This document shows positions 1 through 9,545 of a stretch of 64,000 bases of DNA, piece by piece. The notes beneath the pieces were generated by a model, which saw nothing but the letters and a program-made list of their open reading frames with translations, ran no database searches and was not told where the DNA came from. The position numbers and the translations under genes were made by a program. Where the stretch lies: contig NZ_CP136628.1 of the NCBI RefSeq assembly GCF_032918005.1, positions 3,953,501 through 4,017,500 on the forward strand, given 5' to 3'. Each line of letters starts with the position of its first letter. The stretch's first letter is position 1. Source of the stretch: Bradyrhizobium sp. NDS-1 (GTDB lineage Bacteria; Pseudomonadota; Alphaproteobacteria; Rhizobiales; Xanthobacteraceae).

Positions 1-26
1 TAGTCTGTCACCCGGAGGAGACTGTG

Positions 27-986
27 ATGAATGGGACAATGCCCCGGCATCACGCGGCCCGTGTCGAGGCCGCCATCGCGTCAGGCCAGGCGGCACGATC
101 CGCGCTCGTGGCCTCGTGGCGCCGTTCCTCCCGATTGCATCATCTCGATCCCGGCGGCCGCAGCTCACCGATGCGGCTGACCGAGGCCGAGCTGCATCAG
201 GCGCGCGAGCGTGACGCGCCGCTGTTGGCCGCCGCGCAAGGCGTGATGGACCGGCTCTATCAGGCCGTCGGTGCGAGCGGCTGCTGCGTGCTGCTCGCCG
301 ACGGGGAGGGCGTGCCGGTCGATCGCCGCGGCACGGCGGCGGACGACGCGACGTTTCAGTCCTGGGGCCTGTGGACCGGCGCGCTCTGGAGCGAGGAGTA
401 CGAGGGCACCAACGGCATCGGCACCTGCCTCGTCGAGCAGCGTCCGCTGACGATCGACCGTGATCAGCATTTCTTCACCCGCAACACGCTTCTGAGTTGC
501 AGCGCCGTTCCGATCTACGACCATGAGGCGGCGCTCGCGGGCGTGCTCGACGTGTCCTCCTGCCGCGCTGACCGGACCGATGCATTCTCCAGCCTGATCG
601 CGCTGGCGGCAGGCGAGGCGGCCAAGCGCATCGAGGCCGATCTGTTCCGCAGGGCCTTCGCCCATGCCCGCATCGTGCTGACGCAAGCTGCGGACGGCCA
701 ATGCGCAGGCCTCATCGCGGTCGATGCGGACGATCTCGTGATCGGCGCGACCCGCTCCGCCCGGGTGGCGCTCGGCATTGCCCCCGGCCGGGCGTTGCAG
801 CCGGTGCCCGCGGCCGATCTGCTCGGCGGCGATACCGCGCGCGATCATCTGGCCGGCGGCCAACGCGCCGTGGTGCAGCGGGCGCTGCTCCGCGCCGGCG
901 GCAATGTCTCGGCGGCCGCCAAGGCCCTCGGCGTCAGCCGTGCAACCCTGCACAGGAAGCTGAAGCGGTTCGAACTGAACCACTGA
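27..986 (+). CDS. AcoR-like GAF/Fis-HTH transcriptional regulator lacking the AAA+ domain
   Basis: Predicted DNA-binding regulator of 319 aa. The N-terminal part (about residues 10-210) resembles the sensor half of AcoR-type activators of acetoin/alcohol catabolism: an ASWRRS segment followed by a GAF domain with the EEYEGTNGIGTCL signature. A short PAS-like stretch follows (about 225-255). The C-terminus is a Fis-type helix-turn-helix (GGNVSAAAKALGVSRATLHR). The sigma-54 AAA+ ATPase domain that normally sits between them is absent: no GAFTGA or Walker motifs are visible. ATG at 27 is preferred over GTG at 24 because GGAGGAG at 14-20 then has a 6-nt spacing. The aldehyde dehydrogenase downstream is its likely target. 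Domain architecture is seen; the ligand is unknown. Confidence 0.85.
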   Translation: MNGTMPRHHAARVEAAIASGQAARSALVASWRRSSRLHHLDPGGRSSPMRLTEAELHQARERDAPLLAAAQGVMDRLYQAVGASGCCVLLADGEGVPVDRRGTAADDATFQSWGLWTGALWSEEYEGTNGIGTCLVEQRPLTIDRDQHFFTRNTLLSCSAVPIYDHEAALAGVLDVSSCRADRTDAFSSLIALAAGEAAKRIEADLFRRAFAHARIVLTQAADGQCAGLIAVDADDLVIGATRSARVALGIAPGRALQPVPAADLLGGDTARDHLAGGQRAVVQRALLRAGGNVSAAAKALGVSRATLHRKLKRFELNH

Positions 987-1013
987 GCCCTGCTGCTTTC
1001 CTCGAACTCTGAT

Positions 1014-1160
1014 CTCGTGCCCCGGACGCAGCGCAGCGCGTCGCCCTTGCGACGTGGTGCGCTGCTGAGCCGGGGCCCACGTCTCTGCATCCTCAGGCCT
1101 CGCCTTCTGGGTCCCGGCTCTGCGCGGCAACGCGAAAAGCGTTGCAGCGCGTCCGGGACA
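1014..1160. repeat. Palindromic intergenic repeat, family B (copy 1)
   Basis: Non-coding stretch built of nested inverted segments: CCCGGACGCAGCGCAGCGC and, further on, GTGCGCTGCTGAGCCGGGGC, then GGGTCCCGGCTCTGCGCGG and a closing GCAGCGCGTCCGGGACA. A shorter copy of its first half lies at 25668-25724 with almost the same flanks (CAGCGCAGCGC, GTGCGCTGCTGAGCCGGGGC). The arrangement is that of a dispersed, structured intergenic repeat. The two copies are seen; wider dispersal in Bradyrhizobium is from memory. Confidence 0.6.
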
Positions 1161-1165
1161 CGATC

Positions 1166-1189
1166 ACCTGTCGCAGAATTGCGACAGGT
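1166..1189. promoter_or_regulatory. Perfect 10+4+10 palindrome, candidate operator of the aldehyde dehydrogenase gene
   Basis: ACCTGTCGCA and its exact reverse complement TGCGACAGGT are separated by four bases (GAAT). The dyad lies 113 bp before the aldehyde dehydrogenase start and 180 bp after the stop of the Fis-type regulator gene. Fis-HTH activators of this class bind dyads upstream of their target, so the regulator at 27-986 is the obvious candidate ligand. That pairing is inference. Confidence 0.5.
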
Positions 1190-1302
1190 CGGCCTCGCCA
1201 TCGTTCCCGCCAGGGCTGACAGAAAACGCCTCCCGCAGCATCGTCCGCGCAAGTCGCGACCACGCGACGAATTGCGCAAACAGCAAACATCGGGAGTGAT
1301 CA

Positions 1303-2820
1303 ATGAACAAGGTGGAATTCCTCAGCGTCACCAAAGTTCCCTTCGCCGAACGCTACGACAATTTCATCGGCGGCAAGTTCGTCGCGCCGATATCAGGCAA
1401 ATATTTCGACAACGCCTCGCCCGTGAACGGCCAGATCGTCTGCAAGATCGCGCGGTCCGACGCGCAGGACGTCGAGGCCGCCCTCGACGCGGCGCATGCC
1501 GCCAAGGCCGCCTGGGGCCGCACCAGCGTCGCCGAGCGCGCCGCTGTCCTGAACCGGATCGCAGATCGCATGGAAGACAATCTCGAGCGTCTCGCCATCG
1601 CCGAGACCTGGGACAACGGCAAGCCGATCCGTGAGACCCGCGCCGCCGACATTCCGCTCGCCATCGATCACTTCCGCTACTTCGCCGGCGTCGTGCGCGC
1701 CCAGGAAGGCTCGATCGGCGAGATCGACCACGACACCATCGCCTATCATTTCCACGAACCTCTCGGCGTCGTCGGCCAGATCATCCCCTGGAACTTCCCG
1801 CTGCTGATGGCCTGCTGGAAGCTCGCGCCCGCGCTCGCCGCCGGCAATTGCGTCGTGCTCAAGCCCGCCGAGCAGACCCCGGCCTCGATCATGGTCTGGG
1901 CCGAACTCATTGCCGACATCCTGCCACCAGGCGTGCTCAACATCGTCAACGGCTTTGGCCTCGAGGCCGGCAAGCCGCTGGCCTCCAGCCCACGCATCGC
2001 CAAGATCGCCTTCACCGGCGAGACATCGACGGGCCGGCTGATCATGCAGTACGCCAGCCAGAACCTCATTCCCGTCACGCTGGAGCTGGGCGGCAAGTCG
2101 CCCAACATCTTCTTCAACGACGTCACCGCCGAGGACGACGATTTCTTCGACAAGGCAATCGAAGGCTTCGTCATGTTCGCGCTGAACCAGGGCGAGGTCT
2201 GCACCTGTCCGAGCCGGGCGCTGGTTCATGCCGACATCTATGACCGCTTCATGGAGCGGGCGCTGAAGCGCGTCGCGGCGATCAAGCAGGGCGACCCGCG
2301 TGCGGCCGATACAATGATCGGCGCCCAGGCATCCAGCGAGCAGCTGGCGAAGATCCTCTCCTACATCGACATCGGCAGGCAGGAGGGCGCCAAGGTGCTC
2401 GCTGGCGGCGGACGCGCCGAACTCGGCGGCGATCTCTCGGGTGGCTTCTACGTCCAGCCGACGGTGTTCGAGGGCCACAACAAGATGCGGATCTTCCAGG
2501 AGGAGATCTTTGGGCCCGTGGTTTCGGTCACGACCTTCAAGACCGACGAGGAAGCGCTCGAAATCGCCAACGACACGCTCTATGGCCTCGGGGCCGGCGT
2601 CTGGAGCCGCGACGCCAACCGCTGCTACCGCTTCGGCCGGGCAATTCAGGCCGGCCGCGTCTGGACCAACTGCTACCATGCCTATCCCGCGCATGCGGCG
2701 TTCGGCGGTTACAAGCAGTCTGGCGTCGGTCGCGAGACCCACAAAATGATGCTCGACCATTATCAGCAGACCAAGAACCTCCTGGTCAGCTACAGCCCGA
2801 AGAAGCTCGGCTTCTTCTGA
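1303..2820 (+). CDS. NAD-dependent aldehyde dehydrogenase (AcoD/ExaC type)
   Basis: Oxidises an aldehyde, probably acetaldehyde or a related short-chain product of alcohol breakdown, to the acid with NAD+. 505 aa, normal length for the family. Visible motifs: the Rossmann segment around [11 protein letters not shown] (160-170), the [12 protein letters not shown] site (237-245), the general-base glutamate in LELGGKSPN (E261) and the catalytic cysteine in [11 protein letters not shown] (C300). The EVCTCPSR form is typical of the AcoD/ExaC group. GGGAG sits 8-12 nt before the ATG. The regulator gene upstream and the palindrome between them suggest inducible expression. Substrate is not fixed by the sequence. 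Confidence 0.93.
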   Translation: MNKVEFLSVTKVPFAERYDNFIGGKFVAPISGKYFDNASPVNGQIVCKIARSDAQDVEAALDAAHAAKAAWGRTSVAERAAVLNRIADRMEDNLERLAIAETWDNGKPIRETRAADIPLAIDHFRYFAGVVRAQEGSIGEIDHDTIAYHFHEPLGVVGQIIPWNFPLLMACWKLAPALAAGNCVVLKPAEQTPASIMVWAELIADILPPGVLNIVNGFGLEAGKPLASSPRIAKIAFTGETSTGRLIMQYASQNLIPVTLELGGKSPNIFFNDVTAEDDDFFDKAIEGFVMFALNQGEVCTCPSRALVHADIYDRFMERALKRVAAIKQGDPRAADTMIGAQASSEQLAKILSYIDIGRQEGAKVLAGGGRAELGGDLSGGFYVQPTVFEGHNKMRIFQEEIFGPVVSVTTFKTDEEALEIANDTLYGLGAGVWSRDANRCYRFGRAIQAGRVWTNCYHAYPAHAAFGGYKQSGVGRETHKMMLDHYQQTKNLLVSYSPKKLGFF

Positions 2821-2821
2821 T

Positions 2822-2862
2822 CGGACGGTGCGGCGAGGGCGGCGCCATTTTGGCGCCGTCCG
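2822..2862 (+). terminator. Hairpin after the aldehyde dehydrogenase gene
   Basis: CGGCGCC and GGCGCCG (2840-2846 and 2852-2858) pair around a five-base loop, with an outer CGGACGG/CCGTCCG pairing (2822-2828 and 2856-2862) as an alternative fold. It begins directly after the stop codon at 2820. There is no U-tract, so it may act as a weak terminator or 3' end stabiliser. Confidence 0.4.
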
Positions 2863-2975
2863 CTCTGAAGGCCGGGATTGGCGTGGCCCATCGTTCTTGA
2901 TCCGATCACGAATCTGCGCACGTGCGTGAAGCGCATGGATTTGTTGCCCGATCGGCGCCAAAGATTTTGCAATAT

Positions 2976-3002
2976 TTCGACAACGTTGCACTGCGGCATA
3001 AT
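2976..3002 (+). promoter_or_regulatory. Candidate sigma-70 promoter of the pdh operon
   Basis: TTCGAC and CATAAT are separated by 15 bp, about 88 bp before the pdhA start, in an AT-richer patch of an otherwise GC-rich gap. Spacing is short, so the call is tentative. Confidence 0.3.
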
Positions 3003-3089
3003 GAAAGTCGTGCCATGTCGCCGCGGTGCTTTCCAAGGGCGTTTGACTTGGGTTAGAGAGGGCGAAGTTTTCTCTGACCCGGAATTCCT

Positions 3090-4112
3090 ATGGCCGCACC
3101 CAAGAAAGCCGCCGCAAGCACTCCACAGGACAAGCCCGACGGCGGTTCGCCCCCGGAATTCACCAGGGAGCAGGAGCTCAAGGCGCTCCGCGACATGCTC
3201 CTGATCCGGCGGTTCGAGGAAAAGGCCGGCCAGCTCTACGGCATGGGCGCGATCGGCGGCTTCTGCCATCTCTATATCGGCCAGGAGGCCGTGGTGGTCG
3301 GCATGCAGATGGCCCTGAAGCAGGGCGACCAGGTCATCACCGGCTATCGCGATCACGGTCACATGCTCGCCACCGGCATGGACGCCAACGGCGTCATGGC
3401 CGAGCTCACGGGTCGCCGCGGCGGCTATTCCAAGGGCAAGGGCGGCTCCATGCACATGTTCAGCAAGGAGAAGCACTTTTACGGCGGCCACGGCATCGTT
3501 GGCGCCCAGGTCTCCCTCGGCACCGGGCTCGCCTTCGCCAACAGCTATCGCGGCAACGACAATGTCAGCGTCACCTATTTCGGCGACGGTGCGGCGAACC
3601 AGGGCCAGGTCTACGAGAGCTTCAACATGGCGGAGCTCTGGAAGCTGCCGGTGGTCTACGTCATCGAGAACAACCGCTACGCCATGGGCACCTCGGTCTC
3701 GCGCGCCTCGGCGCAGCAGGATTTTTCCAAGCGCGGCGCGTCCTTCAACATCCCCGGCAAGCAGGTCGACGGCATGGACGTCCGCGCCGTGAAGGCTGCC
3801 GGCGAAGAGGCGGTGGCCTGGTGCCGCGCCGGCAAGGGCCCCTACATCCTCGAAATGCAGACCTACCGCTACCGCGGTCACTCGATGTCCGACCCTGCCA
3901 AATATCGCACACGCGAGGAGGTCGAGAAAGTCCGCCACGACCAGGATCCGATCGAGCAGGTGCGTAACCGCCTGCTCGCGGCAAAGGTCAGCGAGCAGGA
4001 TCTGAAGGCGATCGACGCCGAGGTGCGTGACATCGTCAACGCCTCCGCCGATTTCGCCCAGCATGATCCCGAGCCGGATGCAGCCGAGCTCTGGACCGAC
4101 ATTTACCGCTGA
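3090..4112 (+). CDS. pdhA: Pyruvate dehydrogenase E1 component subunit alpha
   Basis: Thiamine-diphosphate-dependent decarboxylation of pyruvate and reductive acetylation of lipoyl groups, as an alpha2beta2 E1 with PdhB. 340 aa, usual for an alphaproteobacterial PdhA. The ThDP motif is clear: GDGAANQ at 165-171 and NN at 194-195. The phosphorylation-loop-like [19 protein letters not shown] segment is also present. First gene of a seven-gene operon (3090-9413) coding for the whole PDH complex; the next gene starts 29 bp after its stop. Confidence 0.97.
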   Translation: MAAPKKAAASTPQDKPDGGSPPEFTREQELKALRDMLLIRRFEEKAGQLYGMGAIGGFCHLYIGQEAVVVGMQMALKQGDQVITGYRDHGHMLATGMDANGVMAELTGRRGGYSKGKGGSMHMFSKEKHFYGGHGIVGAQVSLGTGLAFANSYRGNDNVSVTYFGDGAANQGQVYESFNMAELWKLPVVYVIENNRYAMGTSVSRASAQQDFSKRGASFNIPGKQVDGMDVRAVKAAGEEAVAWCRAGKGPYILEMQTYRYRGHSMSDPAKYRTREEVEKVRHDQDPIEQVRNRLLAAKVSEQDLKAIDAEVRDIVNASADFAQHDPEPDAAELWTDIYR

Positions 4113-4141
4113 ACGCGCGCAAGCTTTCCCTTGGAGTCGAT

Positions 4142-5530
<1,389 letters not shown>

Positions 5531-5533
5531 ATC

Positions 5534-5836
5534 ATGGCGGGCCCGAAGGAGCAGCCACTGCCGCCGGACGTCATGGCCCGCGACGACGCGGTCGAGATCC
5601 TGCGCGTGTTCGTGCTGGATGGCGGACTGTCGATGGCGTTCCAGCGCGCCTTCGAGGAGCCCGACATGTGGGGCTTGCTGCTCGTCGATCTCGCCCGCCA
5701 CGCCGCGCGCGCCTATGCGCGCGAGAGCGATTATACCGAAGAGGACGCCCTGAACCGGATCCTGGAGATGTTCCAGGCCGAGATCGAGCGTCCGACCGAC
5801 ACCGGCACCACGACGCCGCGCGGCAAGGGACACTGA
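5534..5836 (+). CDS. DUF5076 domain-containing protein
   Basis: 100-aa soluble protein of unknown function, recognisable as the DUF5076 family by the N-terminal pattern ending RDDAVEILRVFVLDGGLS and the helical middle. It starts three bases after the pdhB stop and ends two bases before the cytosine deaminase gene, so it is translated as part of the PDH operon. No catalytic motif, signal peptide or membrane segment is visible. Confidence 0.85.
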   Translation: MAGPKEQPLPPDVMARDDAVEILRVFVLDGGLSMAFQRAFEEPDMWGLLLVDLARHAARAYARESDYTEEDALNRILEMFQAEIERPTDTGTTTPRGKGH

Positions 5837-5838
5837 CC

Positions 5839-6291
5839 ATGGCAATCGAACCCCATCACTTCGATTTCATGCTGGAGGCGATCCGCGAGGCGGAGGCTTC
5901 GATCGCGCAGGGCGGCCTGCCGATCGGCGCCGTGCTGACGCGTGACAACAAGATCATCGCCCGCGGTCACAACAACCGCGTGCAGGAGAACAATCCGATT
6001 TTGCACGGCGAGATGAGCTGCCTGCGCGAGGCTGGTGCGATCTCGTTCCACGACACCGTCATGTACACGACGTTGTCGCCATGCTCGATGTGCGCGGGCG
6101 CGCTCGGGTTGTTCAAGGTGAAGCTGGTGGTGATCGGAGAGTCCGTCACCTTCGAGGGATCCAAGGACATCCTCGACAAGTTCGGCATCCCCTGGATCGA
6201 CCTTGCCGACGACCGCTCCATCACCATGATGAAGAATTGGCGTTCCAATCCCGCCAATGAGCGCCTGTGGCAGGGCGACATCGGCAACTAA
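5839..6291 (+). CDS. Yeast-type (FCY1-like) cytosine/nucleoside deaminase
   Basis: Zinc-dependent deaminase of the cytidine deaminase superfamily, 150 aa. Zn ligands and proton shuttle are intact: LHGEMS (H56, E58) and SPCSMC (C82, C85). Resemblance to fungal cytosine deaminase is unusually close over the full length: GGLPIGAVL, GRGHN-like ARGHNNR, YTTLSPC, VIGESVTF and a C-terminal DIGN (D147) matching the fungal substrate-capping tail. A cytosine to uracil (salvage) reaction is therefore likelier than tRNA adenosine or guanine deamination. Start at 5839 follows the DUF5076 stop by two bases. Embedded in the PDH operon for no evident metabolic reason. Confidence 0.85.
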   Translation: MAIEPHHFDFMLEAIREAEASIAQGGLPIGAVLTRDNKIIARGHNNRVQENNPILHGEMSCLREAGAISFHDTVMYTTLSPCSMCAGALGLFKVKLVVIGESVTFEGSKDILDKFGIPWIDLADDRSITMMKNWRSNPANERLWQGDIGN

Positions 6292-6353
6292 ACCTGGTCT
6301 GTTCGTCTTCGCTTTTGGAGACGAGTTTTTGCAAAGTTCTTCTTGAGGTCAGC

Positions 6354-7718
6354 ATGCCCATCAACATCCTGATGCCCGCTCTCTCGCCGACCATGGAGAA
6401 GGGCAACCTCGCCAAGTGGCTGAAGAAGGAAGGCGACAAGGTCAAATCCGGCGACGTCATCGCCGAGATCGAGACCGACAAGGCGACCATGGAGGTCGAG
6501 GCCATCGACGAGGGCACGATCGCCAAGATCCTGGTGCCCGAGGGCACGCAGGACGTCCCGGTCAACGATGTGATCGCGGTGCTGGCCGGCGAGGGCGAGG
6601 ATGTGAAGGCGGCCGGCGCCGCCAAGCCCAGCGCTTCGGCCGCACCTCCGAAAGTTGCCGAAGCGCCGGCGCCTGCGCCTGCTGCGCCCAAATCTGCACC
6701 GCCCCAGTCTGCACCGCCCAAGTCTGCACCGGCCCCCGCCGCTGCACCGGCGCCGCAGGCCGCGCCGGCCGCGCAGGGCAACGGCCATGGCGGCCGCGTG
6801 TTCTCGTCGCCTTTGGCGCGGCGTCTCGCCAAGGAAGCCGGCATCGATGTCGGCATGGTCACCGGCACCGGTCCGCACGGCCGTGTGGTCGCGCGCGACG
6901 TGGAGCAGGCGAAGTCAGGCAAGGGCCTCAAGGCGCCTGCCGCGGCACCGTCCGGTGCGCCCTCGATCGCACCGACCATGTCGGACAAGCAGATCCTGTC
7001 GCTGTTCGAGCCGGGCTCTTACGACATCGTCCCGCATGACGGCATGCGCCGCACCATCGCGCAGCGCCTGACGGCGTCGATCCAGAACGTCCCGCACTTC
7101 TACCTCACCATCGACTGCGACATCGGCAAGCTGCTCGCCGCCCGCGAGGAGATCAACGCAGCCGCGCCGAAGGACAAGGAGAAGAAGCCGCTCTACAAGA
7201 TCTCGGTCAACGACTTCGTCATCAAGGCGATGGCGGTCGCGCTGCAGAAGATCCCGAACTGCAATGTGAGCTGGACCGAAAGCGGCATGGTCAAGCACCA
7301 CCATTCCGACGTCGGCGTTGCCGTGGCAATGCCCGGCGGCCTGATCACGCCGATCATCCGCAAGGCCGAGACCAAGACGCTCTCCACCATCTCCAACGAG
7401 ATGAAGGATTTTGCCGCGCGCGCACGGTCCCGCAAATTGAAGCCGGAGGAATACCAGGGCGGCACCACCGCCGTGTCCAACCTCGGCATGTACGGCATCA
7501 GCCACTTCACCGCCGTGATCAACCCACCGCATGCGACCATCCTCGCGGTCGGCACCAGTGAGGAGCGTCCCGTCGTGCGCAGCGGCAAGATCGAGATCGC
7601 AAACATGATGAGCGTGACCTTGTCTTGCGATCACCGTGCCATCGACGGCGCGCTCGGCGCCGAGCTGATCGGCGCCTTCAAGCAGCTGATCGAAAATCCC
7701 GTGATGATGATGGTCTGA
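6354..7718 (+). CDS. pdhC: Dihydrolipoamide acetyltransferase (E2 of pyruvate dehydrogenase)
   Basis: Transfers the acetyl group from lipoyl-lysine to CoA and forms the structural core of the complex. 454 aa from ATG 6354, where the lipoyl domain begins ([19 protein letters not shown]). Order: lipoyl domain with K43 in ETDKATME, long Ala/Pro linker with SAPPQ/KSAPPK repeats (about 85-140), peripheral subunit-binding domain (SSPLARRLAKEAGID, about 145-180), and catalytic domain from about 225 with the terminal DHRAIDG motif. In-frame upstream codons back to 6267 overlap the deaminase gene and are not expected to be translated. Confidence 0.97.
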   Translation: MPINILMPALSPTMEKGNLAKWLKKEGDKVKSGDVIAEIETDKATMEVEAIDEGTIAKILVPEGTQDVPVNDVIAVLAGEGEDVKAAGAAKPSASAAPPKVAEAPAPAPAAPKSAPPQSAPPKSAPAPAAAPAPQAAPAAQGNGHGGRVFSSPLARRLAKEAGIDVGMVTGTGPHGRVVARDVEQAKSGKGLKAPAAAPSGAPSIAPTMSDKQILSLFEPGSYDIVPHDGMRRTIAQRLTASIQNVPHFYLTIDCDIGKLLAAREEINAAAPKDKEKKPLYKISVNDFVIKAMAVALQKIPNCNVSWTESGMVKHHHSDVGVAVAMPGGLITPIIRKAETKTLSTISNEMKDFAARARSRKLKPEEYQGGTTAVSNLGMYGISHFTAVINPPHATILAVGTSEERPVVRSGKIEIANMMSVTLSCDHRAIDGALGAELIGAFKQLIENPVMMMV

Positions 7719-7740
7719 CGCGGCGGCAGAGGGGGCAACC

Positions 7741-7974
7741 TTGCATGTCCGGACCCGCTGGCCATGGATGTCGCTGCTGCTCGCCGCCGCCGTCGCGCTC
7801 AACCCGATTGGGCTCGATTTTCTTCACTCTGCGTTCTTTGCCGGTGAGCAACTGGCACGGAACATCGCTCAGCCTATCGTGCTTACCGCGCTGGCCGTCA
7901 TAGCCCTGGTGGTGGTGCTCGAATGGCTGGTGAGGTCTTTTCTGGTCAAGCGCCGCGCTCGCGGCGCCTCTTGA
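7741..7974 (+). CDS. Small two-helix membrane protein in the pdh operon
   Basis: 77 aa, unknown function. Two hydrophobic stretches are visible: about residues 9-25 (MSLLLAAAVALNPIG) and 44-64 (PIVLTALAVIALVVVLEWLV), followed by a basic tail (KRRARG). The TTG start at 7741 is chosen because AGAGGGGG lies 6 nt upstream; an internal ATG (7768) would begin inside the first helix. Lies between pdhC and lpdA with short gaps, so it is cotranscribed. Confidence 0.6.
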   Translation: MHVRTRWPWMSLLLAAAVALNPIGLDFLHSAFFAGEQLARNIAQPIVLTALAVIALVVVLEWLVRSFLVKRRARGAS

Positions 7975-7991
7975 GTTGAACGGGAGCCGCC

Positions 7992-9413
7992 ATGGCCGAT
8001 ACATCCTTCGACGTCATCATCATCGGCTCCGGCCCCGGCGGGTACGTCACCGCCATCCGCGCCGCCCAACTCGGCTTCAAGGTCGCGATCGTCGAAAAAT
8101 CCTATCTCGGCGGCATCTGCCTGAACTGGGGCTGCATCCCGACCAAGGCGCTGCTGCGCTCGGCCGAGATCTATCACTACATGCAGCACGCAAAGGACTA
8201 CGGCCTGTCGGCGGAGAAGGTCTCGTTCGATCCGAAGGCCGTCGTGCAGCGCTCGCGCGGTGTCTCCAAGCGCCTGAACGACGGCGTCGGCTTCCTGATG
8301 AAGAAGAACAAGGTCAGCGTGATCTGGGGCGCCGCCGCGATCGAGGCTCCGGGCAAAGTTGTCGTGAAGAAGTCCGACGTCGAGGGCCCGAAGGGCGCGC
8401 TCGGCGAGGGGACCTATCAGGCGAAACACATCATCGTCGCCACCGGCGCACGGCCGCGCGTGCTGCCGGGGCTCGAGCCCGACAAGAAGCTGATCTGGAC
8501 CTATTTCGAGGCGATGGTGCCGGAGAAGATGCCGAAGTCGCTGCTGGTGGTCGGCTCGGGTGCGATCGGCATCGAGTTCGCCTCGTTCTTCCACACCATG
8601 GGCTCCGAGGTCACGGTGGTCGAGGTGTTGCCGCAGATCCTCCCGGTCGAGGACGCCGAAATCGCCGGCCTTGCGCGCAAGCGACTGGAAAAGCAGGGCA
8701 TCAAGATCATGTCCTCCACCAAGGTGACCAAGCTGGAGAAGAAGGCCGACAGCGTCGTCGCCACCATCGACGATGGCAAGGGGAAGCCGGTCACATCAGA
8801 GTTCGAGCGCGTGATCTCGGCGGTCGGCGTCGTCGGCAACATCGAAAATCTCGGCCTGGAAAAGGTCGGCGTGAAGACCGACCGCGGCATCATCGTCGTC
8901 GACGGCTACGGCAAGACCAACGTCCCCGGCATCTACGCCATCGGCGACGTTGCGGGCCCGCCCATGCTGGCTCACAAGGCCGAGCATGAGGGTGTGATCT
9001 GCGTCGAGGCCATCAAGGGACTGCACCCGCATCCCATGGACAAGAACCTGATCCCGGGCTGCACCTATTGCCAGCCACAAGTGGCCTCCGTCGGCCTGAC
9101 CGAAGCCAAGGCCAAGGAGAGCGGCCGCGAGATCCGCGTCGGCCGCTTCCCCTTCGTCGGCAACGGCAAGGCCATCGCGCTCGGCGAGGATCAGGGCCTG
9201 GTCAAGGTGATCTTCGACAAGAAGACCGGCCAGCTCCTCGGCGCCCACATGGTCGGCGCGGAAGTCACCGAGCTGATCCAGGGCTACGTCGTCGCGATGA
9301 ACCTGGAGACCACGGAAGAAGAGCTGATGCATACGGTCTTCCCGCATCCGACGCTGTCGGAGATGATGAAGGAAGCCGTGCTGGATGCGTATGGAAGGGT
9401 GTTGAATATCTGA
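7992..9413 (+). CDS. lpdA: Dihydrolipoamide dehydrogenase (E3)
   Basis: Flavoprotein that reoxidises dihydrolipoyl groups with NAD+. 473 aa, standard. FAD-binding GSGPGGYV (12-19), redox-active disulfide in GGICLNWGCIPTK (C43, C48), NAD site GSGAIGIEFASFF, second FAD motif ending YAIGDVAGPPMLAHKA, and the active-site FPHPTLSEMMKEA His-Glu dyad near the C-terminus are all present. Last gene of the PDH operon; a REP-like repeat follows at once. Confidence 0.97.
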   Translation: MADTSFDVIIIGSGPGGYVTAIRAAQLGFKVAIVEKSYLGGICLNWGCIPTKALLRSAEIYHYMQHAKDYGLSAEKVSFDPKAVVQRSRGVSKRLNDGVGFLMKKNKVSVIWGAAAIEAPGKVVVKKSDVEGPKGALGEGTYQAKHIIVATGARPRVLPGLEPDKKLIWTYFEAMVPEKMPKSLLVVGSGAIGIEFASFFHTMGSEVTVVEVLPQILPVEDAEIAGLARKRLEKQGIKIMSSTKVTKLEKKADSVVATIDDGKGKPVTSEFERVISAVGVVGNIENLGLEKVGVKTDRGIIVVDGYGKTNVPGIYAIGDVAGPPMLAHKAEHEGVICVEAIKGLHPHPMDKNLIPGCTYCQPQVASVGLTEAKAKESGREIRVGRFPFVGNGKAIALGEDQGLVKVIFDKKTGQLLGAHMVGAEVTELIQGYVVAMNLETTEEELMHTVFPHPTLSEMMKEAVLDAYGRVLNI

Positions 9414-9417
9414 CGGC

Positions 9418-9505
9418 CGCCGTCACGAGCGAAGTGAAGCAATCCAGAATGCCTCCGCGGAAAGAGTCTGGATGGCTTAGTCGCGAGAGTTCCTCGCAAT
9501 GACGA
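9418..9505. repeat. REP-like palindromic repeat after the pdh operon
   Basis: Imperfect inverted repeat: AAGCAATCCAGA ... TCTGGATGGCTT around a CCTCCGCGGAAAG centre, with outer CGTCACGAGCG / CGCAATGACG arms. It is the common alphaproteobacterial form beginning CGTCATTGCGAGG when read on the other strand (from memory). It may serve as transcript 3' end for the pdh operon. Confidence 0.6.
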
Positions 9506-9545
9506 GCAAAAAGAGCAGTTCAATAAGCAAGAAGAAAGAAGCAAC

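Noticed and set aside
1190..1302. Sigma-54 promoter before the aldehyde dehydrogenase
   Set aside because: No GG-N10-GC pair at the right spacing, and the regulator lacks the AAA+ domain needed to use one.
2895..2912. TTGAT-like/ATCA dyad before pdhA resembling an FNR box
   Set aside because: Half-site spacing is three instead of four and the second half is incomplete.
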